Shown in pieces: positions 11,036 to 21,367 of a stretch of DNA of 64,000 nt (the stretch's first letter is position 1; each line of letters opens with the position of its first letter). Both the position numbers and the translations under genes were made by a program. The stretch is taken from positions 349,780-413,779 of the forward strand of contig JABCPU010000013.1 of NCBI GenBank assembly GCA_016800925.1, read 5' to 3'. This DNA comes from Suillus spraguei (taxonomy: Eukaryota > Basidiomycota > Agaricomycetes > Boletales > Suillaceae). The notes below the pieces were generated by a model. It ran no database searches. It worked only from the letters and a program-made list of their open reading frames with translations, and had not been told where the DNA came from.

Positions 11036-12555
11036 AACCTGCGCAACTTTGGGTACAAGATTTCCAAAGTTATCACTACTGATTCTGATTTCATCATTTT
11101 GAAGTTGTTCAACATAGACTTGTCATCATCAAGGGTTCCTTCAACTGGCCTATCCTCCAATTCCTTGTCATGCTTATCTAAATTTTCTTCAGTATCATCA
11201 TGATGATCGTGAGTGGTTCTCAATGTGATATCATCAGTCATAGATGTTTGATTACATTCAGGACTTGGACTACATTTTTCAACAAAGGATTCAAAGTTTG
11301 TCCAATACAAGCTGCGGTACTCATGACTTGTGAAGTGGTCTTCGAAATCCATCAAGTATGGACACACTTGCTGTGCAGATAGTTCTTGGTGAGAAATCAT
11401 CGAGTGAGCACATTTTTGTGGCATTTTCTTTGCTCGTAATTTGTAATCATCATCGTTTGAATCATACACCTCTAATTTGTGGACTGCTGTTTCCATTGCA
11501 GCCAATGCAATGTGAGTTTTCAACTGCGACTTCGTGATGTAGTCAGTAATATAATACAATATTGCTTTTGCAGCTGGCCCCGAACCAATGAACTTAATAT
11601 CTGTGTTGCACCTCATAGCTTCCAGTATGCTTGCATTAAAATGGTTGACTAGACCGTCCAAACACTTTAAAGTTATCTCTCCTGTATTTGGATCAGTCAG
11701 GCTTATTGGATGTACATTTTTCTCATCTGGGTCAAAGCAACATTCCTTTGGTTCCGGTGGGCCCCTCCAATATTTCCAGCATGTTTTTGAATGCCTGTGA
11801 GTCTGGCATTTTTTGGCCAGGAGATGTGCGTCTTTCTTCTGCATTGTGTCTAACAAGTCATCCTCAGTGTTCTGAAAATTCACTCCTTGAGTCGAACACA
11901 GATGAAATATTTGATTCGGTATTGACATGTCTTCTTCTGGGAGTTCAGGGATGCATGTCGAGATGGTATCTTCTAGGTATCAGAGAAGACGCTCTTTAAA
12001 GATCTGTTCCTCACTTTGTAATATTTGATCCTTGATCTCATTGGGATTGAGTGCGCCTTCAAGCCATATCAGCATATGACAGTGCAGTGTACCTCTGCCT
12101 TGAGCTTCACACATCCATAATATGCGTTGACAGTACCGAGTATGCCTTCATGAAGGTCTGTGCCCTTACGTTCGAATCACAAAAGACATTTGATGAATGC
12201 TTTCATGTAAGTATTGAAAAATTTGCTGGACGGCCGGATTTTGGGCTATGAAGATAGACTGATCGTGGAATTTCGGTACTTCCTCTGGTAGCAGATTGTC
12301 AACATCTATTTCAGCACCAGCAAGGAATTTAATGAGCAGATTATATACATCTGTGGGATTGATGGTGACATAGAAACTTGGCAAGCCTTGCTCACTCATA
12401 AGACCACGGATTTCGTTTTGCATATTCCTTCTTGCATGCGCAGATCCTGGTACTTGTGAAGTTATTACTTGTACTTCTTTCATTAAATGCAACACACATT
12501 GCTCATCTTCGTTATTTGCAGAAACAGTGTCCCCTCGAGCTACATGTTCCATCAC
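10978..12555 (-). pseudogene. Helitron Rep (HUH / Helitron-like) domain, broken
   Basis: This is the rolling-circle initiator region. Frame 12555-12166 begins with EHVARGDT and continues into ARRNMQNEIRGLMSEQGLP and FYVTINPTDVYN, the standard Helitron_like_N core. The metal-binding HUH motif is present as GRGTLHCHMLIW (about 12070-12100). Frame 11928-10978 carries the tyrosine motif AILYYITDYITKSQLKTH. Lesions seen by reading all frames: a one-base shift in the FFNTYMKAF segment near 12220, a TGA at 12177-12179 where family members have Gly, and a one-base loss near 12110 just before the HUH motif. All catalytic residues are encoded but in different frames. Confidence 0.88.
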
Positions 12556-13961
12556 ACAGTGAACAGCCCAGGGTAAACAGCAGCAAGATTAGTAGCTACA
12601 GTTGGGAAGGAATCCCGCTTCACTTTCAAAGATGTATGTAATAAGATCTTGTGCCACTGTAAAATGTTAAATGCTGTGAACAGAAATGAATAATGTTCTT
12701 GAAAACGACGATCTGTGAGATTAAAAAGATGTTTGACGTGTCTCTTGATTGACAAGGGTTCAGTACGCAGGTGGTCCTCAAATCCTCCCAGACCAAATGG
12801 AAAAAATGTAGGATAAATCATCAGAAAAAGGTCCAGATCGAAGAACTCGTTGACAGGCACAGTATCATGAGGAATTTGAACATATCCACTGCCCTTATTC
12901 TTGATATGACACACTGCTGCTGCGTGCAATTCATTTGCAGATGCATTTCCATCGACATCGGTAACTACAACATTCTCGAAATTAATTTGCAATTCAGCAG
13001 CGTGCAATGAATCATCATGATTAGACAATGAGGTTTCATAATCATGCACATCAGACAAATCCTCCAATTGCACTGAATCATTTGCATCATATTTTGATGT
13101 CAAGGAATCCCGAGCGTCATTGGGAAGAATATGATTGACATGAAAGGGCATCAACATTTTTTCATCCATAGAATTTAGCACATCGAAATCAATGGTGATG
13201 TCCTTATACAGGCGGTTGTGTTTTTTTAACCATACTAATGCTGCTTGAACTTTCTCCCTGCGAGCTATCAAAGGCTTGGCCTTTTCTTCAAGCCATGCAC
13301 GAGACAGAGGACACAAGCCTACAAAAATAATGCAGAGCGGAGTAATAATGTCAGCCACCAATGGAGGTAAGACATTTGCAATACCTTGCAGGCATTGAGG
13401 ATATACAATTATATGGCCCTTGATCCCACACTGATTGGTGGAAAGTTGCAGATCTTGGTTTTCTTCCTTCAACTGAACAATCCAACACTTTGCACGACAA
13501 CAAGCGATCATCGCTTCCTCAATGACTGTCAGATCTTTCAATTTGTCAGGTACATCTCCCAAAAAAGTTTGATCTGCGAGACTCAATGCAGGACGTTTGC
13601 CCTTCTTCAATTTTCTATTGCAGACATTACATAAAGACAGCTGGAAGTCATCTGCACTGATTTGTTTCACTCCACATGGATCAAGCATCAAATCATGAAG
13701 CGGACCATTAGAATCTGCAAATGGCAATGGAGGAAGAGGACAGTCCTGGTCAAAATAATTATTTGTCATATGCTGATCGTTTTGACAATCAGGTCTATGC
13801 AAAAGAAAAGAATTAGGAAGGTTCACTACAGATGTTATTGTCTGTTCAGAACACAAAACATTTTCAGCACAAGACGCACAGGTAAATGTGGCCAACTTTT
13901 CTGAAGAAGTCTCATCCCTAAACATCTGCACCAGACGACACTTCAATTGTGAGGATGGCAT
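12552..13961 (-). pseudogene. Helitron N-terminal region (DUF6570-like)
   Basis: A 469-residue open frame, the largest intact piece of the element. It begins near a Cys-rich stretch (FTCASCAENVLC) and runs through CNVCNRKLKKGKRPALSLAD, the Cys-pair and ALS.AD pattern found ahead of Rep in fungal Helitrons (DUF6570). It then enters DLDLFLMIYPTFFPFGLGGF and RHVKHLFNLTDRRFQ, the usual lead-in to Rep. It ends at YPGLFTV with a stop four bases before the Rep frame opens in another register, so one indel near 12552 separates it from Rep. The function of this region is unknown; the cysteines suggest metal binding. Confidence 0.85.
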
Positions 13962-13982
13962 CTGAGGTCATTCACAAGAAAG

Positions 13983-14513
13983 CTAATGATGACAATTTTC
14001 GCGATCATGTAGTTGCACTTGGGTCTGAATTTGTGCAAATGATTTCGACTTGGCTTTCTGCAGTCTTTTGATATGATTCTTTAGCGTGCGCCGAAGCTGT
14101 CCTGTTTTCGAACTGACTTCAAAACTGACACCATTGGTTTTCAATAAGCGTTCTAAAGGTCGTCGTTTCGTTGTTTTCAATATAGAGGTCAAAAAAGCTA
14201 TCCTCACCGAAAGCACGGCCTGATTATCATTATAAGACATGTCAAGACCTCGACACACAGATTTGCATCTGTCAAATAATCACGATGAAGGAGATCCACA
14301 AAAACCTGTACCTACGTGTTGAGATATAGCTTGTCGTAGATCTTCCATAGATATGTTTGAGGATACACGAAGGCCATGAGCAACTGCCAATTCCCTCAAA
14401 GCTGTTATCAATAATGTTTCATAACCACGAAAAAAATTATGTACAGTATCATCAAAAGAACCCACTTGGGTAACTGAAGAAGAACCCGCTTGGGTAGCTA
14501 TACAAGATCCCAC
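13983..14513 (-). pseudogene. Helitron N-terminal extension fragments
   Basis: Frames 14258-13983 and 14513-14280 continue the Helitron protein upstream. One has YETLLITALRELAVAHGLRV then EDLRQAI, an alpha-helical SAP-like pattern. The other has basic RTLKNHIKRLQKAKSK. The join between them and to the 13961 frame is not open, so introns or lesions lie between. A 24-nt tandem repeat sits at the N-terminal end of this piece. I do not recognise a catalytic role. Confidence 0.5.
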
Positions 14514-14528
14514 TTGGGTAGCTGAAAC
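14461..14528. repeat. 24-bp tandem repeat in Helitron N-terminal region
   Basis: Nearly three copies of a 24-bp unit starting CCCACTTGGGTAACTGAAGA; the second copy starts CCCGCTTGGGTAGC. On the minus strand the unit encodes repeats of the type VTQVGS / ATQAGS, so the period keeps frame. Confidence 0.8.
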
Positions 14529-14629
14529 TTTTGTTTGGTCTCTAACAACAGAAGATGACAGAGAGCAGATATTATCTACAAACAGTCACTCAGACATTTG
14601 AAATGATTTTAGACACTAATACACATACC

Positions 14630-14823
14630 TTCAAGCTGCAAATTCCAACTATGACCACCACAAAGTCGACCGACATCCATTTCTGAAGGCCTTTGAAGCT
14701 GAGAACCATCATACTGTGCATTGACAGACAAGATCCAATCATGACCGAGCTCGACATCACATCCACTCAGATAGATGGGTCGAAAGATCTGTTGGGAATT
14801 GTACCATCCATCAATGGTAGGTA
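14630..14823 (-). pseudogene. Exon downstream of the Tc1 insertion in the Helitron-linked gene
   Basis: On the minus strand this reads PTIDGWYNSQQIFRPIYL, then GHDWILSVNAQYDGSQLQ and DVGRLCGGHSWNLQL, ending at a GTATGT donor near 14633. With the Tc1 and one TA removed, the frame runs on into the reading GPVHV at 16442 and beyond. A related stretch, PTIDSWYNS followed by QTFRPVYLA, is on the plus strand at 26.26-26.33 kb. The family is not named; I link it to the Helitron by position and strand. Confidence 0.6.
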
Positions 14824-15033
14824 CAGTGGCTCAAAAAACTGTCCGCATGTTTTGGCATTTTTCACTATCTATAATATTGTGTGAGAACAAACAAATGCCT
14901 CAAAAACATGCTCATACCACATTGTAGTATGGCTTCAGGGCTTTCATTTGAGCCCTACACCGTGGGAATCGGTGGAGATATGGTGGAGATACAAGGCTCA
15001 CAAAATGGTGACTCATGCGGACAGTTTTTTGAC
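14824..15033 (+). repeat. Tc1 left terminal inverted repeat
   Basis: About 210 bp, pairing with 16231-16439. It contains the site TCAAAAAACTGTCCGCATG at 14831-14849 and its inverted copy at 15014-15032, so the TIR itself is bounded by a foldback. Confidence 0.9.
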
Positions 15034-15063
15034 TCAAGTATTTTACAGTAATAACCAGGTATT

Positions 15064-16079
15064 CTAGTATTTTGTATGACCTCCCTTGGCTTTAATTACT
15101 GCCTCTATCCTTCTAGGCATACTCTCAATTAATTTCTGGCAATTCTCAGCTGTGATCTTCCCCCATTCCACTGCTACTCTCTCCCAAAGCTCCCATACTC
15201 CTTTAGGGGGGTTTTCATAGGCTTGAAGCTTTTTCTTGAGTGTTCCCCAGAGATGTTCAATGACATTGACATCAGGAGACTGTGCTGGCCAGTCAAGAAC
15301 ATTGATGTTATGTTCTTCAAACCATTCCCTAGCTCTTCTGGATGTGTGCTTGGGATCATTATCCTGTTGGAAAATGATATCTTCTTCATCAATCCCTGAT
15401 TCTGCCAAGCTAGGCAGCAAGTGGTCATTTAAAATGTCCACATACTGCTCAGCATTCATCTTCCCCTCAACCTCAGCAAGCATTCCCACACCATTCCATC
15501 CCATACAGCCCCATACCATTAAAGAACCTCCTCCAAACTTGACAGTCCCATTAACCTCTCTGTCTGTTAGGCCATCTCCCTTCTTTTTCCATACATACAC
15601 CTTCCCATCTGACCCAATCCTATTGATTTTGGTCTCATCTGACCATATAACATGCTTCCAGTCCTCTACAGTCCAGTGTTGATGAGCTAAGGCAAAGGCT
15701 AGTCTTCTCTGCCTATGTTTGATGGAGAGAAGAGGCTTTTCTTCCTTGTTACTGCCTTGAGATGAGCTGCCTTGAGAACATTCCTCACAGTTTGTGAAGA
15801 GACAGGGGTAGTGATGGTGGAATTGATATAATGGGTGGCTTGGACAGCATTATCAGCCTTTCCTGTAGTGATATGTTGGATAATAGCCCTTTTGTCAGTA
15901 GAGGTAAGCTTGGATGGACGTCCTCCACAAGAGTTTTCCTTGTCTGGGTGGCTTTCTTTGATGAACTTGGCCACAGTGGACTTGCATACTCCAGTTCTAG
16001 AGAAAATTTGGCGAGCAGAGAGGCCAGCATAAGACAGAGAGAGGATATTATCTCTTTGAGCAGAGGAGATGGCTTTCAT
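15064..16079 (-). pseudogene. Tc1-type transposase, one frameshift
   Basis: A cut-and-paste DDE transposase. The N-terminal part from ATG 16079 has a helix-turn-helix pair (LSYAGLSARQIFSRTGVCKS, then GGRPSKLTSTDKRAII). The catalytic part has first Asp in IWSDETK, second Asp in FQQDNDPKHTS and Glu in NVIEHLWGTLKKK. I count 34 residues between the second Asp and the Glu, so it is the DD34E type of Tc1. The two halves are in different frames; a one-base loss in an A-rich stretch near 15738 (RKK versus KPLLSIKHR) accounts for it. All else reads cleanly, so the copy is young or the loss recent. Confidence 0.93.
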
Positions 16080-16230
16080 GGTGATTATGACTATGATACA
16101 TGAGATATTCTGGTTTATATAGTTAGATATAGTCATAAAATAACATAATGACACCACTTTATAATTTATATAATAGTGGCATGATTTTTATGGTGTCATA
16201 AATAATGATTTATATAGTTTTAATATACAC

Positions 16231-16439
16231 TCAAAAAACTGTCCACATGAGTCATCATTTTATAAGCCTTATATCTCCACCATATCTCCGCCGATTCCCA
16301 CGGTGTAGGGCTCAAATAAAAGCCCTGAAGCCATACTACAATGTGGTATAAGTATGTCCTTGAGGAATTTGTTCATTCTCACACAATATCATAGATAGTG
16401 AAAAATGTCAAAACATGCGGACAGTTTTTCGAGCCACTG
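16231..16439 (-). repeat. Tc1 right terminal inverted repeat
   Basis: Inverted copy of the left TIR. The inner site TCAAAAAACTGTCCACATGA is at 16231-16250 and the outer inverted site at 16414-16432. Confidence 0.9.
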
Positions 16440-16441
16440 TA

Positions 16442-16690
16442 TGTACATGCACAGGCCCAAAAGTGGACTCTATAGCCACTCCGTGATGAGTGGAGACAGT
16501 TCATGGCACATTACAATCGTGCAGAAAAGACAATGACACGGTCGAATCAAGACTTGCATCATCAACACAAATAACAGCAGGAATGTTAGCAAAAGATCCG
16601 AAGACTTTATAAGAAGACATAGACATAAGTAGAGATACGCAAGCAAAGCAAGCGTTCAGAACGGTGCGAAACAAACACCTCAAACAGACA
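16442..16690 (-). pseudogene. Exon upstream of the Tc1 insertion in the Helitron-linked gene
   Basis: On the minus strand, from about 16683, the reading includes VICVDDASLD, VSLSFLHDCNVP, a TGA at about 16500, then THHGVAIESTFGPVHV running into the Tc1 junction. The plus-strand stretch at 26.16-26.27 kb encodes a clearly related LSSFLHDCIV and NHNGVTVEST. The TGA and the insertion make it a double remnant. Confidence 0.5.
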
Positions 16691-16761
16691 GTAAGTCACA
16701 TGACAAACATATTTAGGGCCGGAGTTAACTCATTTTTACGCCAAAAGTGAAAATCCGAGGT

Positions 16762-16870
16762 TGAATCAATTTACACTGGTGTCTCACAGCAATTAGGCAA
16801 GCGGAGTCCCCCAGTTTCATACTCGGGGACTCAGACAAGTTTTATTGCAAACTGAGAGAGCGAAAGTACA
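16762..16870. repeat. Split direct repeat unit B, left copy
   Basis: Starts TGAATCAATTTACACTGGTG and ends GAGAGAGCGAAAGTACA. Nearly identical to 21198-21309 in the same orientation. Confidence 0.9.
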
Positions 16871-17158
16871 TGATACAGCAGTGTAAGGCAAAACAGATGC
16901 TAGACTCAATAAGATGTGCTTGAGAATGAGCAATAAAACTAGGAGACAGATTTCAATAGGCAAGAAAAGACCAGAATTGAGTGTCGGAGGCACAATAGAA
17001 ATGCTATAAGGCTTTTTTTTATTTTTTATTTTTTTATAACATGTTTTTTCATTGTTTTGTGGTCATGGTGCCAGGCGAGTAGGTGAAATCCAGTCGAACA
17101 AGCGATTAGGCGAAATCCAGTCTGAGTCAAGAATGAGGTCATGTGTGAGTCAATCCGT

Positions 17159-17841
17159 TCATGTAGCAGGGTTGCGTTCATGAGCCGAGCCGTGTAGTAA
17201 AGCGTTGAGCAGAAAAGGATGCTGGTGGATATACTTTCTGAATTCATCAGAGGACCACCGACCTGCTGCCTGAATAAGGTCTGGAGCCATTCCCGCAATC
17301 ACAAGTGCAGTTGCACCTCCAGCCCTCATTGAATGTCCTGACATCACGTTACCGCAGTGTCGACGTAAGTGTTGTAAGAACCAACTTCTAGTCGGTATGG
17401 CGCCTGTGCTCGACAACCAAAGTGGCGGCCGACTTGGAAAAGCAGTGTCACGAAACATCTAATAGCAATGGATGAGCGGAAGAGGATCCAAATCAATAAC
17501 AGAACGTGACGGGATGAGGATAGTGGTGCCAGTCCCCAAACTGTCATTCTTCTGGGAAGGCAGTGTATATGACATGGCAGTGTCGGTGATAGTGAGTGTG
17601 TGTCGTAAAGGCACCTTCCGGTAAGTCTGATGGCTGATTGCATCTGGCCAGGTCAATTCTCCAAGACGTTGGAGTGTTGCAAAACCGGTGAATAACAGAG
17701 CAAGAAAGAGACTATCATCATGTTGCAGTGAAGAACCAAAAAACAAACGCCCTGTTGCAAGTCATCCACACACAAAGGTAACTTCCTTTGTATTGGTTTT
17801 GACATATGGTGTTTGCAACCACGGAGAGTCCGTGCAACCAA
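17159..17841 (-). pseudogene. Tyrosine recombinase of retroelement, broken
   Basis: Integrates the circular DNA copy in DIRS-type elements. The first catalytic Arg is in LQRLGELTWPD (frame 17746-17459). After a single in-frame TAG at 17459-17461 the frame continues to 17159 with GHSMRAGGATAL (HxxR), GRWSSDEFRKY (Trp in place of the second His, a normal variant) and Tyr in KYIHQHP. All catalytic residues survive; only the TAG and an upstream frame change near 17750-17850 disable it. Confidence 0.88.
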
Positions 17842-17850
17842 GGGTGAATG

Positions 17851-19521
17851 TCACACAGCCCATACCATGGGGTATGTGTCCTCTAACCAACTGGCGATGC
17901 CTGAAAGATATGAGTCAACTGACCAAGGTTCAATATGGTGTGATAACCATACAACATAAAAAGATAATGTATCCACTGTGGGATCAATAGGGAGGTGGTG
18001 CAGCCAACAGAAAGTGATGTAAGAGTTGAGATGTGAGTCGTAATTGTAAACAGATGCAGTAGTGGAATCAATAGCAAAACCGAGCGTCACTGAACGTTCA
18101 TATAAGAGACGCTCGTGTGTCCAGGCTTGCCATACAGGCTGCCTGGATGATAGCGAAACTTGCATCATTTTTTTTGCTGCCCCCAGCGCATTCCGAGGGG
18201 GTTCGAAATCAAAAAAGCTGGCATCTGGTGCCAACTCCAAAACTCTTTTGTTTTGAAAATGTGAGAGTGCGTCAGCAACCATATTCTCACATCCACTAAT
18301 GTGCTCTACATGTAAGTCCACCTCATACCCGAGTAGAACATCCATTGCTGAGAGCATGATGGAATTATAAGGAGGATGTGCATGGAGAGAGTTGAACATC
18401 GACACTGTATTTGTGTTATCGGTGTATATGAGCATCCGGGGTGGGACTTCTGTTATGTTAGGGATTGCGTGAATTGTGGAGCAAACTGCCAATGCTTCAA
18501 AGAAAAAGATGGTGTTTTTAGGAGCATCTGCAGGCAAAGATGATTGACTCGCAAAGTTATCATGAGGGAACCAGAGACCCATTCCTACACCAGATGCGTC
18601 GGTATAAGCAACCACAACATCATCATCAGATGGATCAAAATCCAAAGATTTGTAAAACATGAGCCCAGGTAAATGTTCTATATGATCAGCCATCCAAGTG
18701 AGTTCACAAATGATAGGATTGTTGACATGAAGGCGTGCGTGTGGTTGAATTTTCCCGCGAATCATCTGGCAAGCTGTTGATATTCGCGAAGCATCCAACG
18801 ATAGTTTTTACAGGCAAAGTCACGTAGATGCTTGATCAACTCATTCTTTTTGTGCCTCGGCAAAGTAGCAGACATAGTGTTAGGGTCGACGTCAAACCAA
18901 TAATGGTCAGAGTTGAACCAAAGAGTTGTTTGGGACGATCATGAGGGATTCCGAGCTTGTCCCAGAGTTGTAACAGACGAGTCTTAGGAGATTCTCATCC
19001 TCCAAAGTTATTGCAACAATCTACATGATGTTGACCTTGTATCATTAGCACTTGCTTGGTTTGCCACAGCGGGTGCATAGGTAACCGCCAAAAAGTTTGA
19101 GAAACATCCGATTTAAAAAGGACCAATTATCATTAGGATGTTCTTGTCGAAATTGCAGCAGGGAAGCACCAAGTGAATGCAAACCGTCAAGTTTGGTGCC
19201 TCTAACAGCATCTGAATCAATCATGGAGTTCAGCGAGTATTCTCCTGCTGTGTGATCCACTACAAGGCGTAGTTTATCCGAATTGGGTTTAGGGACGGTA
19301 TGCATTGGCACACTGTACATTCCAGGGAATAAATCTGGACCAAAAGACTCTGATACACGTCCAAGACATATTTCTTCTCGTAGCTGTTCCTCAATAAACT
19401 TTTCTTGATCCGCTGATTTTGCACAGGTGTGCATTGAGTTATCGTTTATAGAGGGATATGACTCATCCGAAGCATCTGCCCATAGCCAAAAACCTTCACA
19501 TAAGGCTCGACACACCAACAA
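17851..19521 (-). pseudogene. Reverse transcriptase / RNase H of retroelement, RT core deleted
   Basis: Frame 19521-19045 holds the RT N-terminal part, with YSVPMHTVPKPNSDKLRLVV then DHTAGEYSLN. Between 19045 and 18800 the reading goes from HVDCCNNFGG directly to LLQLWDKLGIPH and IIGFDVDPNTMSATLP. The YVDD box and the segment around it, normally about 40-60 residues, are missing. Frame 18798-17851 holds RNase H: VVAYTDASGVGMGLW, FFFEALAVC, LIYTDNTNT and NMVADALSHF carry the four acidic residues, followed by the N-terminal helices of the recombinase. Without the RT active site this copy cannot copy itself. Confidence 0.88.
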
Positions 19522-19689
19522 AACGAAAGGTTGATTTGGATGGTCAGCAAGGAGAACTTGAAACTAATCAACATTGATCGGTGTTACTATTTTGAAGAGA
19601 TCTGGATGATTGCATACTGTGTGGGCTGCATCATCTGTAGAATGTGCGGTTGGGCTAAATGAATTATTGGTTGGCGACCAAATCAGCCC

Positions 19690-21050
19690 TCAGCGAAAAC
19701 ACAGACATTTAAGGTATTTTTCAGGCTGATTTAGTGTTCCCATCCTCATGATGTTTTGTTTTGACATGACGACGGGCACAGATACGTCCATTTTGTTCAA
19801 CATTGCAGACATTGCATAAGACAGTGTGACTGCATTATTCACCATTCTATTTATGGCAGATTTCTCGTTTGGTGACATTTTCTCGACCTCCTCCAGTGGA
19901 TTTGTTAGATTCCTCCATTTCATTATGCAGTCTTCCTCCAGCAGAGAAGTGAGAGCTGTAGATGTCCCTGAAGCACTCAAAGTCTGACAATTCATACCTG
20001 CAGTGTTTCCAACTCTGAATCTGACAGATTTGTCATATCTGATGACTCGTTCATGGCAGCTTTCCAATTGTTGATCGAATTGTTCATTAATGTGTTCCAA
20101 GTAGGCATTAAGTTCAGCCTGTCAGAACAGGAAAGCAAATTTGAGAGCTCGTGAGGCTCTGTTCCATGCAGCATTCCAGTGGCCTTGCTTGGTAATTTTC
20201 TTTGTGGCTGTTTCAGAGACTCCGTAGGTAAATTCAACATCTCTGATGGATTCTGTATGTTTATCAACTGATCTTGATGTAGTGATGATGCTGTGGATGG
20301 CATCAAGATTGAGGCTTCATCCAGCAATGATATCGGCCCATCCGGATTCATAAAACTCTGGACTCCATTCATGATACATGAGTTTGAGTTTGGCTTGTTT
20401 CTGATCCTGTGCCCAATTTTGTAAGATGCGGACAGTTTGTCTGAGGTTTGCTGATAGGGGCCTGGATGGTTTCATTAACTGTTGATTTGAGTTCAAGACA
20501 GGTAAAGTCAAGTTTAGGTCATTTCGAGCAGGTTCTCCTGGCTCGACGCTGACTTGTTGACTCCTGTTATCCTCTGCAGTAAACTCTTCTTCAATCTGTG
20601 CGGGATCAGATGTTGGTTCTGCTGAACGTCGTACTCTGGATGTGCCTGCTGCTCTTTGTCCAGCCTGATTTTGTTCTGACTCCCATTCATCGAGCATTGT
20701 AAGGTAGATAGTGTGATAATGGACGGGTCTTCCCCTGAGCCAAGGGGTAAGCTTTCTTTGATGATCCCACAGATAACATAGGAGGCATCAAATTTCGTTC
20801 CTTTGGCAGACCTGAAATCTTGGATGACATCGAGGCATCTCTTCGCCATGTCTTGTTGGGGTAGATGCACTCTATCAGGCTCGGTTTCAACTGAAGACCC
20901 CCATATTCCAGGTCCTCTGAGAGATGCTTGTGTTTGTGTCATATTGCTGGCACTTGTATATGAGTTACCTGGATCTGACATATGATTGAAAGTATGACAT
21001 GAAATAAAATGGTGCTGAATGTGCACGAGCAGACGGTGCTCAGAAGACAA
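19690..21050 (-). pseudogene. Gag-like ORF1 of the retroelement, broken
   Basis: Four overlapping frames (21050-20514, 20697-20317, 20372-19992, 20100-19690) run through a hydrophilic Gln/Ser/Glu-rich protein, with RGPGIWGSSVETEPDRV near the start and RTVRILQNWAQDQKQAKLKL in the middle. This is the position and composition of ORF1/gag in the family. No zinc knuckle is seen. At least three frame changes separate the pieces. Confidence 0.6.
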
Positions 21051-21140
21051 GTGTGCGACGTGCAGATCAAAACCGACTGATCAGTCAGACACTTTATCTA
21101 GATTGGTAAAGGGGCCTCTAAGTATGACGCAGAGTCACGA

Positions 21141-21367
21141 GTTGTTTCGACCAGCATCGCGAATCGATTCAACTTAGTTAAGCAAGTTTAACTCCGATGA
21201 ATCAATTTACACTGGTGTCTCACAGCGATTAGGCAAGCGGAGTCCCCCAGTTTCATACTCGGGGGACTCATACAAGTTTTTATTGCGAACTGAGAGAGCG
21301 AAAAGTACAGGTTGTTTCGACCAGCGTCGCGAATTGATTCAACTTAGTTAAACAAGTTTAACTCTGA
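21141..21367. repeat. Split direct repeats A-B-A, right end
   Basis: Unit A (GTTGTTTCGACCAGCATCGC...) occupies 21141-21197. Unit B follows at 21198-21309, and A is repeated at 21311-21367 with a few substitutions. A is not found next to the left B copy. Confidence 0.9.

Larger units (their letters stand above)
14824..16439. mobile_element. Tc1-family DNA transposon, 1616 bp, flanked by TA duplication
   Basis: The ends read CAGTGGCTCAAAAAACTG and its complement with one mismatch. TA is present immediately outside both ends (14822-14823 and 16440-16441), the Tc1/mariner target duplication. Terminal inverted repeats are about 210 bp, long for the family. The transposase is on the minus strand and has one apparent one-base deletion. 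The insertion interrupts a Helitron-linked exon. Confidence 0.95.
6537..16690 (-). mobile_element. Degenerate Helitron-like rolling-circle element with nested Tc1
   Basis: The block holds, in minus-strand order, an N-terminal exon region (16.69-14.64 kb, split by a Tc1 insertion), small N-terminal frames, a DUF6570-like region, an HUH Rep/Helitron-like domain, a linker, a PIF1-type helicase and an accessory gene. This is the Rep-Hel architecture of fungal Helitrons. At least six frameshifts or stops separate the pieces, so this copy cannot make its own protein. The 5' TC and 3' CTRR hairpin ends were not found, so the limits given are those of the coding material only. Confidence 0.8.
16762..21367 (-). 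mobile_element. Tyrosine-recombinase (DIRS/Ngaro-like) retroelement, defective
   Basis: The block holds, on the minus strand, a gag-like region (21.05-19.69 kb), RT and RNase H (19.52-17.85 kb) and a tyrosine recombinase (17.84-17.16 kb) instead of a DDE integrase. Its ends carry non-adjacent repeats: unit B at 16762-16870 and 21198-21309, and unit A at 21141-21197 and 21311-21367, flanking the right-hand B. This B...A-B-A order is the split-direct-repeat arrangement seen in Ngaro-like elements, though here coding runs opposite to the order I would expect. Stops in each reading frame and a deleted RT core make it non-autonomous. Confidence 0.85.
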
